Source of the DNA: Caldisericia bacterium
GTDB lineage: Bacteria > Caldisericota > Caldisericia > B22-G15
Direction: 5' to 3'
NCBI GenBank assembly: GCA_026414995.1
Contig: JAOAHY010000001.1
Span: 55,292 to 119,291 of the forward strand
DNA length: 64,000 bases
Shown here: piece by piece, positions 18,530-27,898 of the stretch
Position numbering within the stretch: position 1 is the first letter of the stretch
Layout of the letters: every line of letters starts with the position of its first letter
Position numbers and translations under genes: made by a program
Notes under the pieces: model-generated
Told to the model about the DNA's origin: nothing
Seen by the model: the letters and a program-made list of their open reading frames with translations, nothing else
The model's database searches: none

Positions 18530-19380
18530 AAAAATTTAAAATTATTTTTTTTCTAATCTTACTTTTAATAATAATCTACATTTTTTTAACTACTGATATT
18601 CAAACTTTTTTAAAAATTTATTATATTCAATTGTTAACAATATTGTTCATATACATTATTTTGAATATTGTATTAAAGAGAGGAAGATATTTAATTCTTA
18701 TATTGTTTTTATCTACTATAATTTTTTATTTTTTTATCTATCCTAATTACATTGAGAAAAGAGTTTTATATTCTGAAATTTTTAAAGAAGAAAGTGATGT
18801 TAAGTTAATAAATATAGATTTAAAAATTGAAAATGGAAATTTAAAAATATTAGGTGAAAAAATAAATAAAGATTTTATATTTGATTATTCATCTTATAAA
18901 AAGGTTTATCTATTTAAAAAAGTTTTAAATAAAAATATAAATTATTTACTAATTCAAAATAGTATTATAAAAAAAGATTTATATGATTCAAATGAATATA
19001 ATTTAATTGTTAATAATGATAAAAATCTTTATTTAACTATTCAAGGAAAGTCTATTTTTTATGATCTTGATTTTTCAGATATTCTTTTAAATAGATTAAA
19101 TATTAAATCTAATTCTTCATTTTTAGAATTAAAATTACCTCAAAATGCAAATAATTTATTTTTAAATTTAAATCTGAAACCATCTTTTATAAAAATAGGG
19201 CTAAGAAAAAATTTTTATATAGAAATAAAATTAAATGTTAAAAATACAAAATTTAATCTTAAAGATTTGGGATTTAAAATAAAAAATAAGAATGAATATT
19301 ACTTTAATGGGGGAGAAAATAAAGTTTATATTGAAATAAATTCATATTCTTCTTTTTTAGAATTTTATTTTTTAGATTAA
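18526..19380 (+). CDS. Hypothetical membrane protein
   Basis: 284 residues, not recognised. Three closely spaced hydrophobic helices occupy roughly residues 5-24, 32-49 and 54-76; the remaining two hundred residues are polar, rich in Lys, Asn, Ile and Leu, and look like a beta-rich extracytoplasmic domain. The start is a GTG overlapping the stop of the TGS-GTPase (GTGA), so the pair is translationally coupled. Very low GC even for this genome. No catalytic motif seen. Confidence 0.7.
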   Translation: MKKFKIIFFLILLLIIIYIFLTTDIQTFLKIYYIQLLTILFIYIILNIVLKRGRYLILILFLSTIIFYFFIYPNYIEKRVLYSEIFKEESDVKLINIDLKIENGNLKILGEKINKDFIFDYSSYKKVYLFKKVLNKNINYLLIQNSIIKKDLYDSNEYNLIVNNDKNLYLTIQGKSIFYDLDFSDILLNRLNIKSNSSFLELKLPQNANNLFLNLNLKPSFIKIGLRKNFYIEIKLNVKNTKFNLKDLGFKIKNKNEYYFNGGENKVYIEINSYSSFLEFYFLD

Positions 19381-19413
19381 AATAAGATTATATGTATTAT
19401 ATAGGAGGTATTA

Positions 19414-20583
19414 ATGTTTAATGTTATATTAACTGGATTAACCTCTTTTTTAACAGATATAAGTACTGAAATGTTTTATCCACTAATTTCACTTTATATT
19501 GTTGCTCTTGGTGGAGGACCAGAAATTATAGGATTGATTGAAGGAATTGCAGAAAGTTTAGCAAGTTTACTTAAAGTTTTCTCTGGAAATATATCAGACA
19601 TGATTAAAAAAAGAAAAATACTTGCAATTTTTGGTTATTCATTTTCGGTTATAGGAAAAATTTTTATGTATTTTGCTAGTGGATGGGGAGGGGTTTTTAC
19701 TGGAAGAGTTATTGATAGAATAGGAAAAGGAATAAGAACTGCCCCAAGAGATGCTCTTATTGCTGAATCAGTAAATGAAAAAAGAGGTAGAGCATTTGGA
19801 ATTCACAGAACAATGGACACACTTGGTGCTTTTCTCGGTGTTCTTATTTCATTATATCTGATAAATAGATTTGAATTATTATCAATTGAGACGAATAAAA
19901 ATACAATATCAAATTATTTACCTATATTTAAATATATTATTTTAATAAGTATAATACCTGGGGTTTTAGGTGTATTGTTTTTATTTTTTGTTAAAGAAAC
20001 TGCAACCGGTTTGCCTTTAGGTAAGAAAATTATATTAAATTTAAAAATTATTCCAAAGAAATTAAGGGGTTTTCTTCTAGTTACTCTTATTTTTACATTT
20101 GGAAATTCATCAAATCAATTTTTACTATTAAAAGCTAAAAATATAGGTTTCTCTATTATATCAGTTTTAACACTTTATCTTGTATATAATTTAACATATG
20201 CACTATTTTCATATCCACTTGGAAGATTATCTGATAGAATTGGTAGAAAATGGATAATAGTTTTAGGATATTTAATCTATGGGATTGTTTATATTTCCTA
20301 TGCTTTTGCAAAAACTTCATTATCTCTTTATACTCTTTTTGCAATTTATGGACTATATATGGCATTTACAGAAGGTGTTGAAAAAGCTCTTATTTCAGAT
20401 TTGTCACCACCAGAATTCAAAGGAAGTTTAATTGGATTGCATGCGACTCTTGTTGGAATTGGTTTATTTCCCGCTTCTTTAATAGGAGGATTACTTTGGC
20501 AATACATATCACCCCAAGCAACTTTTATATTTGGTGGAATTATGGGAATTTTTGCTTCAGTTGGAATGATATTGGTTATATAA
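19414..20583 (+). CDS. Major facilitator superfamily transporter
   Basis: 389 residues with about 10-12 membrane helices. The MFS motif GRVIDRIGKGIRTAPRDALI occurs about residue 97, and a second copy of the loop motif, GRLSDRIGRKWIIVLG, in the C-terminal half. TAPRDALIAE is typical of a widespread uncharacterised MFS subfamily often annotated as drug or sugar efflux. Substrate unknown. ATAGGAGG precedes the ATG. The thrC gene starts 7 nt after its stop. Confidence 0.88.
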   Translation: MFNVILTGLTSFLTDISTEMFYPLISLYIVALGGGPEIIGLIEGIAESLASLLKVFSGNISDMIKKRKILAIFGYSFSVIGKIFMYFASGWGGVFTGRVIDRIGKGIRTAPRDALIAESVNEKRGRAFGIHRTMDTLGAFLGVLISLYLINRFELLSIETNKNTISNYLPIFKYIILISIIPGVLGVLFLFFVKETATGLPLGKKIILNLKIIPKKLRGFLLVTLIFTFGNSSNQFLLLKAKNIGFSIISVLTLYLVYNLTYALFSYPLGRLSDRIGRKWIIVLGYLIYGIVYISYAFAKTSLSLYTLFAIYGLYMAFTEGVEKALISDLSPPEFKGSLIGLHATLVGIGLFPASLIGGLLWQYISPQATFIFGGIMGIFASVGMILVI

Positions 20584-20590
20584 TTAAATC

Positions 20591-21817
20591 ATGAGAAAGA
20601 TAAAATTTTTAAAATGTATCCTCTGTGGAAATGAATATAAAGAAACAGAAGTCAAGTATACATGTCCAAAATGTGGAAAAGATGGTATTCTTTTTGTTGA
20701 ACTTGATTATGAAAATATTGATTTTAAAAAGGAAAAACTTAAAGATAGGCCAAATAATATATTAAGATATCATGAACTATTACCAATTAATAATATTGAA
20801 AATACTCCACCTTTAAATGTTGGTATGACACCCCTTTATAAATCAAAAAGATTAAATGAATTTCTTGGTTTGACAAATTTATATATAAAAGATGATGGCA
20901 GAAACCCTACAGCTTCATTCAAAGATAGAGCATCTTTTATTGTTGTTATAAAAGCAATTGAACTTGGATATGATTCTATAACAACCGCTTCAACTGGAAA
21001 TGCAGCTTCTTCAGTTGCTGGAATTGCAGCAAGTGTCGGCATTAAAACATATATATTTGTTCCAGAAACTGCACCAAGAGCAAAAATCGCTCAACTTCTT
21101 GCATTTGGAGCAAAAGTTTTTGCAGTTAAAGGTAGTTATGATGACTGTTTTGATTTATGTATAAAAGCCAGTGAAGAGTTTGGTTGGTACAATAGAAATA
21201 CTGCTTATAATCCTTATACAATTGAAGGAAAGAAGAGTGTTTCTTTTGAATTATGGGAACAATTAGGTTTTGAAGTTCCAGATAAAATTTTTGTATCGGT
21301 TGGCGATGGTGTTATATATAGTGGTGTCTATAAAGGTTTTTATGATTTATATAAATTTAAATTGATAGATAAAATACCTCAAGTAATAGGTGTTCAAGCT
21401 GAAGGAGCATCTCCTATAGTTAAAGCATATATTGAAAATAAAGAGAAAGTAGAACCTATAAATAACCCAAAAACAGTTGCTGATTCAATATGTGTTGGTT
21501 ATCCAAGAAATGGAAACATGGCTCTAAAATTAGCAAAAGAATATAATGGGATTTTTATTTCTGTTAAAGATGAAGAAATTTTGAATGCAATACCTCTTTT
21601 AGGAAAATTAACAGGAATATTTGGAGAGCCAGCTGGAGTCACTTCACTTGCAGGATTAATTAAGATGAAAAATGAAAACAAAATAAATGAACATGAAAAA
21701 ATTGTTGTAATTATTTCAGGTAATGGATTAAAAGATATTGAGTCAGCAATAAAAAGTACAGGTGAACCTAATTATATCAATCTTGATATAAAAGAAATAA
21801 GAAAAATTATTTTATAA
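20591..21817 (+). CDS. thrC: Threonine synthase
   Basis: 408 residues. It converts O-phosphohomoserine to threonine with PLP. An N-terminal zinc-ribbon (Cys9, Cys12, Cys25, Cys28) precedes the fold-type II catalytic domain; the PLP lysine is Lys111 in NPTASFKDRAS, and STGNAASS binds phosphate. The zinc-ribbon form is common in archaea and some bacteria. No homoserine kinase or dehydrogenase gene is adjacent; a threonine-synthase-like paralogue role (for example diaminopropionate- or cysteate-type chemistry) cannot be excluded. Confidence 0.9.
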   Translation: MRKIKFLKCILCGNEYKETEVKYTCPKCGKDGILFVELDYENIDFKKEKLKDRPNNILRYHELLPINNIENTPPLNVGMTPLYKSKRLNEFLGLTNLYIKDDGRNPTASFKDRASFIVVIKAIELGYDSITTASTGNAASSVAGIAASVGIKTYIFVPETAPRAKIAQLLAFGAKVFAVKGSYDDCFDLCIKASEEFGWYNRNTAYNPYTIEGKKSVSFELWEQLGFEVPDKIFVSVGDGVIYSGVYKGFYDLYKFKLIDKIPQVIGVQAEGASPIVKAYIENKEKVEPINNPKTVADSICVGYPRNGNMALKLAKEYNGIFISVKDEEILNAIPLLGKLTGIFGEPAGVTSLAGLIKMKNENKINEHEKIVVIISGNGLKDIESAIKSTGEPNYINLDIKEIRKIIL

Positions 21818-21856
21818 AATTTATAAAATAATATTTATTTAAAGGAGGTAAAAGAG

Positions 21857-22222
21857 ATGGAGGAAACTTTTTGGGAAAAAATTAAAAAAGGTTTAAAGGT
21901 TGGTGCAGAAAAAACTAAGGAGTTAGCAGAAATTGCAAATCTTAAAGGTACTATTTTAATTCTAGAAAGTAAAAAGGGTGGGAAACTTAAAGAACTTGGA
22001 ACAAAAGTTTATGATCTATTTAAACAAGGTAAAACAAAAGATGAAATTTTCGAATCAATTCAAACAATTTTTGATGAGATAAAGAAATTAGAAAACGAGA
22101 TAAAGGAAAAAGAAGAAGAAATAGAAAAAATAAAATCTCAAAAGGGCATACAAGAGGAGGAGGTTAAAAAAATAGAAGAAGAGGTTAAAAAAGAGGTAAA
22201 AGAGGAAGAAAACAAACAATGA
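21857..22222 (+). CDS. Small coiled-coil protein
   Basis: 121 residues, not recognised as a named family. An N-terminal amphipathic part (FWEKIKKGLKVGAEKTKELAE) is followed by a long Glu/Lys-rich helix from about residue 70 to the end that should form a coiled coil. The length and charge pattern recall small phasin-like or zinc-ribbon-less helper proteins, but I see no defining motif. AAAGGAGG supports the start. Its stop overlaps the peptidase start. Confidence 0.7.
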   Translation: MEETFWEKIKKGLKVGAEKTKELAEIANLKGTILILESKKGGKLKELGTKVYDLFKQGKTKDEIFESIQTIFDEIKKLENEIKEKEEEIEKIKSQKGIQEEEVKKIEEEVKKEVKEEENKQ

Positions 22223-23295
22223 TGAATGATGCAATAAAAAATTTTATTGAACTTTGTAAAATTCCTTCACCTTCTGGTAAAGAGGAAAAAGTAAGAGAAA
22301 AAATTATTGAACTTTATAAAGATCTAGGAGGTTGGAAAATAGATGATATAGGTAATATGTATTTAAAAGTTGGAAAAGGTAATAAAGCACTTCTATTAAA
22401 TGCTCATATTGATACTGTACCAGTTGATAGTGATAATATTAATGTTATTTTGGAAAATGGGATAATTAAAACAGATGGAAAAACAATTTTAGGTGCTGAT
22501 GATAAATCTGGTGTAATAGCAATTCTTGAAGGAGTTAAAAGAAAAAAAGATAATATTAAAGGAATTATTGATGTTGTCTTAACTGTTGAAGAAGAAACAG
22601 GTCTTAAAGGAGCCAAAGGTATAAATTTATCTTATATTGAAGCAAAAGAAGGTTATGTTTTTGATATGCATAATCCACCAGGAGAAATTGTTAGTGAATC
22701 ACCATATCATAATACTTTTAAATTTTTTATTTATGGAAAAGCAGCACATGCTGGTGCAGAACCAGAAAAAGGAATAAATGCAATATTACTTGCATCTAAG
22801 GCTATAAATAGAATTAAGTTAGGAAAAATAGATAATGAAACAACTGCTAATATAGGAATAATAAAGGGTGGCAATGCAACAAATGTGATTCCAGATTATG
22901 TTGAAGTTCACGGTGAAGCAAGAAGTAGAGATGAAGAAAAATTGTTAAATTTAACAGATGAAATAATAAATATTTTTATTGAAGAGATCGAAAAAGGAGG
23001 AGGGAAATTAGATTATTATCTTAATAGAGAATATAATGGATATAAGTTTTCAGAAAACGATAAATTAATTGTCTTAATAAAAAAAGTTTTTGAGTCACTT
23101 AACATAAAACCAATAGTTAGACCAACTATGGGTGGTTCTGATTCAAATATATTTCATGAAAAAGGAATAGAAACAGTTGTTCTTTCATGTGGAATGATGA
23201 ATGTTCACACAAAAGAAGAATATATAAAAATAGAAGATCTTCAAAAAAGCATTGATGTAGTAGAAAAGATTATAGATTTTTATTTTGAAGAATAA
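22219..23295 (+). CDS. M20 family metallopeptidase (peptidase T/DapE-like)
   Basis: 358 residues, dizinc aminopeptidase/deacylase fold. Metal ligands appear in NAHIDTVP, LGADDKSG, the catalytic VEEETGLKG and the downstream FDMHNPPG and HTKEEY; the lid domain lies between about residues 175 and 285. It probably removes an N-terminal residue from a small peptide or acts as an amidase in the cytoplasm. ATGATG allows two starts (22219, 22222), both overlapping the preceding stop. It is followed directly by the Nudix gene (1-nt overlap). Confidence 0.87.
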   Translation: MMNDAIKNFIELCKIPSPSGKEEKVREKIIELYKDLGGWKIDDIGNMYLKVGKGNKALLLNAHIDTVPVDSDNINVILENGIIKTDGKTILGADDKSGVIAILEGVKRKKDNIKGIIDVVLTVEEETGLKGAKGINLSYIEAKEGYVFDMHNPPGEIVSESPYHNTFKFFIYGKAAHAGAEPEKGINAILLASKAINRIKLGKIDNETTANIGIIKGGNATNVIPDYVEVHGEARSRDEEKLLNLTDEIINIFIEEIEKGGGKLDYYLNREYNGYKFSENDKLIVLIKKVFESLNIKPIVRPTMGGSDSNIFHEKGIETVVLSCGMMNVHTKEEYIKIEDLQKSIDVVEKIIDFYFEE

Positions 23296-23825
23296 TGGAA
23301 AAGAAGTTAAGCGAAAATCTAGTTTTTGATGGAAAACTAATAAAAGTTATTGAGAGAAAAGTTATCGTTAATGAAAATAAAGAAACTTATAGAGAAATAG
23401 TTATTCACCCTGGTGCAGTTGGAATTATTCCAATAACCAATGATAAAAACCTAATATTAGTTAAGCAGTATAGGTCACCTTTTGAAAAGGAACTTCTTGA
23501 AATTCCTGCAGGTAAATTAAAAAAAGGTGAAGACCCCCTAGTTTGTGCTCAAAGAGAACTTATGGAAGAAACAGGTTTTACTGGAGAGTTTAAAAAGATT
23601 GGAACTTTTTCCACCTCACCAGGCTTTACAAATGAAATAATTCATATTTTTTTATGCAAAAATGCATATTTTATATCTGATGAATTTAAACATGAAGGAG
23701 AAATTGAAAAGGTTGTTAAACTAACAATTGAAGAAGCATATAATCTTCTTTTAAAAGGAGATATAGAAGATCTTAAAACAGCTTTTTCAATATCATACAT
23801 ATATGAAAACTATAAATATATTTGA
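23295..23825 (+). CDS. Nudix hydrolase, ADP-ribose pyrophosphatase type
   Basis: 176 residues with a perfect Nudix box from Gly73 to Phe95 (GX5EX7RELXEEXGF). The preceding VVKQYR-like VKQYRSPFEKELLEIPAGK matches ADP-ribose pyrophosphatases (NudF type), which split ADP-ribose to AMP and ribose-5-phosphate. That fits deoB three genes on, which handles ribose/deoxyribose phosphates. Its 3' end overlaps the recombinase gene by 23 nt. Confidence 0.9.
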   Translation: MEKKLSENLVFDGKLIKVIERKVIVNENKETYREIVIHPGAVGIIPITNDKNLILVKQYRSPFEKELLEIPAGKLKKGEDPLVCAQRELMEETGFTGEFKKIGTFSTSPGFTNEIIHIFLCKNAYFISDEFKHEGEIEKVVKLTIEEAYNLLLKGDIEDLKTAFSISYIYENYKYI

Positions 23826-24720
23826 AACATTCTTCTCCTATCTTGAGTTTGAAAAAGAATTTTCTAAAAACACAATTGAATCTTATAAAAATGATCTAAA
23901 TGATTTTAAAGAATTTCTTGATTTAATCAACAAAACACCTCAAGATATAGATAAAAAAGATTCTTTTAATTATTTAATCTTTTTATCTAAAAAGAAATTA
24001 AAGCCTTCATCCTTGAGAAGAAAAATATCTGCGTTAAGATCTTTTTATAGGTTTTTAATTAAAGAAGAGTTAATAGAAAAGGATCCCACGGTTGATTTAA
24101 CATTTCCAAAAAACGAGAAAAGACTCCCACAAATTTTAACAGTTGAAGAAATTGATAAATTAATTGATGTGATAGATAACAAAACATTGAAAGGCAAAAG
24201 AGATAGAGCAATAGTTGAGCTATTATATAGTTCTGGCTTAAGAGTATCAGAGATAATCAATTTGAAAATTAAAGATTTAGATTTTGATAGTAATTATCTA
24301 AAGTGTTTTGGAAAAGGCAGTAAAGAAAGAATAGTACCTTTTGGAGATATTGCAAAAGCATATATAACAGATTATCTTAAAGAAAGAGAAAGATTAAATA
24401 TTAATAGTGAATTTTTGTTCGTAAATAAAAAAGGTGAAAAATTGTTAAGACAATATATAAACAATTTTTTGAGAATATACTCAAAAAAGGCAAAACTTAA
24501 GAAAAAAGTTCATCCTCATATGTTGAGACACTCATTTGCAACTCATCTTCTTGAAAGAGGAGCTGATTTAAGAAGTGTTCAAGAACTTTTAGGACATGTT
24601 GATATCTCAACTACTCAAATTTATACACATTTAACAAAAGAATATTTAAGAGAAATATATTTAAATACACATCCTTTATGGAGGAAAAATGACAAAAAGA
24701 GTGATACTGGTGATTCTTGA
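23803..24720 (+). CDS. Tyrosine recombinase XerC/XerD
   Basis: 305 residues, full-length for Xer proteins. The N-terminal SAM-like DNA-binding domain (1-95) precedes a catalytic domain with all active-site residues: Arg147, Lys171, His239, Arg242, His265 and nucleophile Tyr274. It is most likely the chromosome dimer resolvase rather than a phage integrase, as it is embedded between housekeeping genes with 23-nt and 32-nt overlaps. No dif-like site was recognised. Whether it works alone (XerH/XerA-like) cannot be told. Confidence 0.92.
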   Translation: MKTINIFETFFSYLEFEKEFSKNTIESYKNDLNDFKEFLDLINKTPQDIDKKDSFNYLIFLSKKKLKPSSLRRKISALRSFYRFLIKEELIEKDPTVDLTFPKNEKRLPQILTVEEIDKLIDVIDNKTLKGKRDRAIVELLYSSGLRVSEIINLKIKDLDFDSNYLKCFGKGSKERIVPFGDIAKAYITDYLKERERLNINSEFLFVNKKGEKLLRQYINNFLRIYSKKAKLKKKVHPHMLRHSFATHLLERGADLRSVQELLGHVDISTTQIYTHLTKEYLREIYLNTHPLWRKNDKKSDTGDS

Positions 24721-25846
24721 TGGAGTTGGAATTGGTGGAGCAAAAGATGCAAAAAAGTATGGAGATGAAAATAGCAATACATTACTTAATGTGATTGAAA
24801 AAACTGGAATTAAACTCCCAAATTTAACTAATTTAGGTATTTTAAATTTACTTTATAATATGAATATTGAAACATTAGGAAGTTATGGAATTTTAGAAGA
24901 AGAATCACCTGGAAAAGATACAACAACAGGACATTGGGAACTAATGGGTGTTAAACTTGAGAAGCCATTTCCTGTTTATCCAGATGGATTTCCTGAAGAA
25001 ATAATTAAAGAATTTGAAAAAAGAATAGGAAGAAAGGTTTTATGGAATAAACCAGCATCTGGTACTGAAATTATAAAAAAATTAGGAGAAGAGCATATCA
25101 AAACAGGTTATCCTATTGTTTATACCTCTGCAGATTCAGTATTTCAAATTGCTGCACATGTTGATGTTATACCATTAAGTGAATTGTATAAAATGTGTGA
25201 AATTGCAAGAGAAATTTTAAAAGGAGAACATGCTGTTGCCAGAGTAATTGCAAGACCATTCTCAGGAGAAATAGGAAAATTTTATAGAACTCCTGATAGA
25301 AAAGATTATTCCCTTGAACCTCCAATTGATACACTCCTTGATATTTTAATAAAAAATGGGTTTAAAACTCTTGGTATTGGAAAAGTATATGATATTTTTG
25401 CAAAAAGAGGTTTTACAGAAATAATTCATATTGAAAATAATACAGAAAATATGGCAATTTTATTAAAAAAAACAATAGAAGAAGTTAATTTTTCTTTAAT
25501 TTTTACAAATCTTGTTGATTTTGACATGAATTATGGACACAGAAGAGATTTATGGGGTTTTGCAAATGCTCTTTTAGAATTTGATGGTTTTCTTGGAAAT
25601 TACTTAAAATGGCTTAAAGATGAGGATATTTTAATAATAACTGCAGATCATGGAAATGACCCAACTTTTTTAAAACATACAGATCATACGAGAGAAAATG
25701 TTCCAATAATTTTTTATGGAAAAGATATTAAAAAAAATAACTTTATAGGTATACACAAATTTTCAGATCTAGGTGCTACAATAGGTGAAATTTTCGGTGT
25801 AAAAACTCATTATGGTAAATCTTTTTTGGAAAGAATTATGGTATAA
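24689..25846 (+). CDS. deoB: Phosphopentomutase
   Basis: 385 residues, alkaline-phosphatase superfamily. It interconverts (deoxy)ribose-1-phosphate and -5-phosphate, linking nucleoside breakdown to central metabolism. Metal sites are seen in DGVGIGG (about residue 11), DTTTGHWELMG (nucleophile Thr) and ADHGNDPTF with HTDHTRE near the end. It complements the nucleoside-type importers and nucleoside kinase. GGAGGAAAA precedes the ATG inside the recombinase gene. Its stop overlaps the tmRNA promoter. Confidence 0.97.
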   Translation: MTKRVILVILDGVGIGGAKDAKKYGDENSNTLLNVIEKTGIKLPNLTNLGILNLLYNMNIETLGSYGILEEESPGKDTTTGHWELMGVKLEKPFPVYPDGFPEEIIKEFEKRIGRKVLWNKPASGTEIIKKLGEEHIKTGYPIVYTSADSVFQIAAHVDVIPLSELYKMCEIAREILKGEHAVARVIARPFSGEIGKFYRTPDRKDYSLEPPIDTLLDILIKNGFKTLGIGKVYDIFAKRGFTEIIHIENNTENMAILLKKTIEEVNFSLIFTNLVDFDMNYGHRRDLWGFANALLEFDGFLGNYLKWLKDEDILIITADHGNDPTFLKHTDHTRENVPIIFYGKDIKKNNFIGIHKFSDLGATIGEIFGVKTHYGKSFLERIMV

Positions 25847-25847
25847 T
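25839..25847 (+). promoter_or_regulatory. Extended -10 promoter of tmRNA
   Basis: TGgTATAAT, a consensus extended -10, overlaps the last codons of deoB and ends 9 nt before the mature tmRNA 5' end. No clear -35 is visible. Confidence 0.65.
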
Positions 25848-25856
25848 AGATAATGC

Positions 25857-26210
25857 GGGGGCGAAAGGAGTTCGACATGGAATGGAGGTTTAAACCGGCA
25901 GGTGGGTTTGAGAGAACCCTAAAACTCTCAAAAGATTTAAAATGCCAACACAAATTATGCTTTTGCAGTAGCATAAGGTCTGCTGCCAGTTTGGGAGATT
26001 CTGGTCTCCTTGGTCTCTCAAACTGTGGCTAAAAGGAGACTCGCCTTTATCCTCATCCTCAGGGATAAAGGTTAAAAAAGATGAGGATACGCTTCTCTCT
26101 TCTATGCCTGTTTAGAGGAGAGAAGAAGAGAAAGAAATAACAGGCTAAACCTGTAGAAGGTTTAAACTGATATTCCATGGACGCGGGTTCAATTCCCGCC
26201 GCCTCCACCA
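25857..26210 (+). ncRNA. ssrA: Transfer-messenger RNA (tmRNA)
   Basis: About 354 nt. The tRNA-like ends pair GGGGGCG (25857-25863) with CGCCTCC, including the G3-U70 pair that specifies alanine, and the T-arm GCGGGTTCAATTCCCGC and encoded CCA (26208-26210) follow. The resume codon GCC at 25944 starts a tag that I read as ANTNYAFAVA with stop TAA at 25974-25976. The remainder holds GC-rich stems expected for pseudoknots. It rescues stalled ribosomes together with SmpB, which is not in this window. A protein gene starts 6 nt after the CCA. Confidence 0.97.
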
Positions 26211-26216
26211 AATTTG

Positions 26217-27896
26217 ATGGATATAAATAATTTAAGCAAATTTATCAAATATCTAGAAATATCTTCCTTTTTTCATGATATTGGTAAAATTTCTTCTCAT
26301 TTTTTATTATCAAAAGACAAAGATTTAAATATAAAAGATCAACATGCAATACTCATTCTTGAGGATAAACTTCCTGATAATGTTAATAAATTTTTAAAAG
26401 AGCCTTTATATAAAAAATTTCCTAATTTTAAAGATCTTTTAGAAGAATTATCTCCGATAAATCTTATTTGTTCTCATCATGGTTGCCAAAGATGTAAGTA
26501 TTCTAACGGATGTAAAAAGTTTGAAAAAAATTTTTTTGTAAAAATTCTTCAAGTATCTGATAGACTTGATTCCTCAAATCCACCTAATAGTGGAAAACAA
26601 CCATTTTATTCAGTTTATATTTCAGATTTCTTTGCAAATTACAAGAAATTAGATTTCGAAAAAATAGATCAATTAAGAATTAGATTTTTAAATTTTCTTG
26701 ATTTATATATCTCAAATTTTAATAGAGATAAAATTTATAAAATTTCAAAAATATTTATGGAAAATGCTTTATCAGAAACAAGAAGAGGGGCAAATGATAT
26801 AAATTTATATACCCATTCAAAAGCAACTTCATCTATTTTTAAAACAATTCTTTTTGACTGTTTTTATTTTGGAATTGAACCTCCAATATCTATTTTTGAT
26901 GTTGAATTTAAATTTTTAAAAACAAAGGCAGGATTTAAAAATTTAATTGAGGATGAACTTTCTTTTGGAAATCTAATTTTTGAATTTGAAGATTATGAAT
27001 TTTACATAGTTGGAAAAGGAGTCGATAAATTGTTTTTAAAAATTAATGGAATTGAAGGAATCTTTGTTAATGATATTAATATTGAAAAAAGCAAAAGAAA
27101 ATACTTTTATCCTTTAAATCCTGAAAAAATATTAAAAACAATATTTGTAAAAATTCCAGAAGACATAGATTTAAATTTTGATGAAATAGTTAAAGGAACT
27201 CTTGAAATTGTGAATTATGGAAGATATAGCGAATATAAAGATTTAAAAGAGAAAATTAAAGGGGTTAAAAAACATATAAGAAACCTTAAAAAAGGCAACA
27301 AAATTAAGGAAATAGAATATAAAATAAAAGAGTTGAAAAAACTTGATGCAAGGTTTAAATATTTAAAAAAATTAGAAAATAAAAATTTTAACCTTAACAA
27401 TATAGAAAAATTTTTAATGAAAACACTTGCACCTATTAGACCTCCCTCTGTGTCAAAATTTTCTCAATATATTCTTGGTTTAATGAAAAATAAGAAATTA
27501 AATGTTAATGAACTTGCATTTGAAGTCTTTTTAAAAAAACCATTAACAATGTCAAGATTAATTCAATATAATAATGACCTAATTAAATATAAAGATATAA
27601 AAGAAATTCCAAAGTTTATAGGAAAGGTAAAATATTCACAAAGCATTCCACAAGAAAAATACTACGAAATAGAAGAGATATTAAATAGCGATGAATTTGT
27701 TACCATTAAATTAAAAAATGACAAAATTTTAAAAATACCAATAACATACGATGGAAAAGAAATTGATAAATTAAATCTTTATTTTATAGGAAACATAAAA
27801 AGAAAAGGAGAACTTATTTTTCCAATAGGTAAAAATAGAAGTTTAATTCATGTAACAAAATTAGAAAAAGGAGATAGAATTAAACTTATGATTTAA
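26217..27896 (+). CDS. Orphan HD-domain protein resembling N-terminal part of Cas10/Csx11
   Basis: 559 residues from the ATG at 26217, 6 nt after the tmRNA CCA and with no Shine-Dalgarno. The HD motif is His20-Asp21 in FFHDIGKISSHF; a Cys/His-rich block CSHHGCQRCKYSNGC and SDRLDSSNP follow, giving the further HD metal ligands. ETRRGANDINLYTHSKATSSIFK looks like the segment after the HD domain in Csx11/Cas10 proteins. A basic helical region (about 330-400) and a small beta-rich C-terminus end the protein. No GGDD palm motif is seen. It may be a metal-dependent nuclease or phosphohydrolase; function unknown. No other cas gene or repeat array is in the window. Confidence 0.75.
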   Translation: MDINNLSKFIKYLEISSFFHDIGKISSHFLLSKDKDLNIKDQHAILILEDKLPDNVNKFLKEPLYKKFPNFKDLLEELSPINLICSHHGCQRCKYSNGCKKFEKNFFVKILQVSDRLDSSNPPNSGKQPFYSVYISDFFANYKKLDFEKIDQLRIRFLNFLDLYISNFNRDKIYKISKIFMENALSETRRGANDINLYTHSKATSSIFKTILFDCFYFGIEPPISIFDVEFKFLKTKAGFKNLIEDELSFGNLIFEFEDYEFYIVGKGVDKLFLKINGIEGIFVNDINIEKSKRKYFYPLNPEKILKTIFVKIPEDIDLNFDEIVKGTLEIVNYGRYSEYKDLKEKIKGVKKHIRNLKKGNKIKEIEYKIKELKKLDARFKYLKKLENKNFNLNNIEKFLMKTLAPIRPPSVSKFSQYILGLMKNKKLNVNELAFEVFLKKPLTMSRLIQYNNDLIKYKDIKEIPKFIGKVKYSQSIPQEKYYEIEEILNSDEFVTIKLKNDKILKIPITYDGKEIDKLNLYFIGNIKRKGELIFPIGKNRSLIHVTKLEKGDRIKLMI

Positions 27897-27898
27897 AA

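Noticed and set aside
23803-24720. Tyrosine recombinase as integrase of a mobile element
   Set aside because: It is embedded by overlaps between Nudix and deoB genes, is of Xer length and has no att-like repeats or phage genes around, although tRNA genes are nearby in the window.
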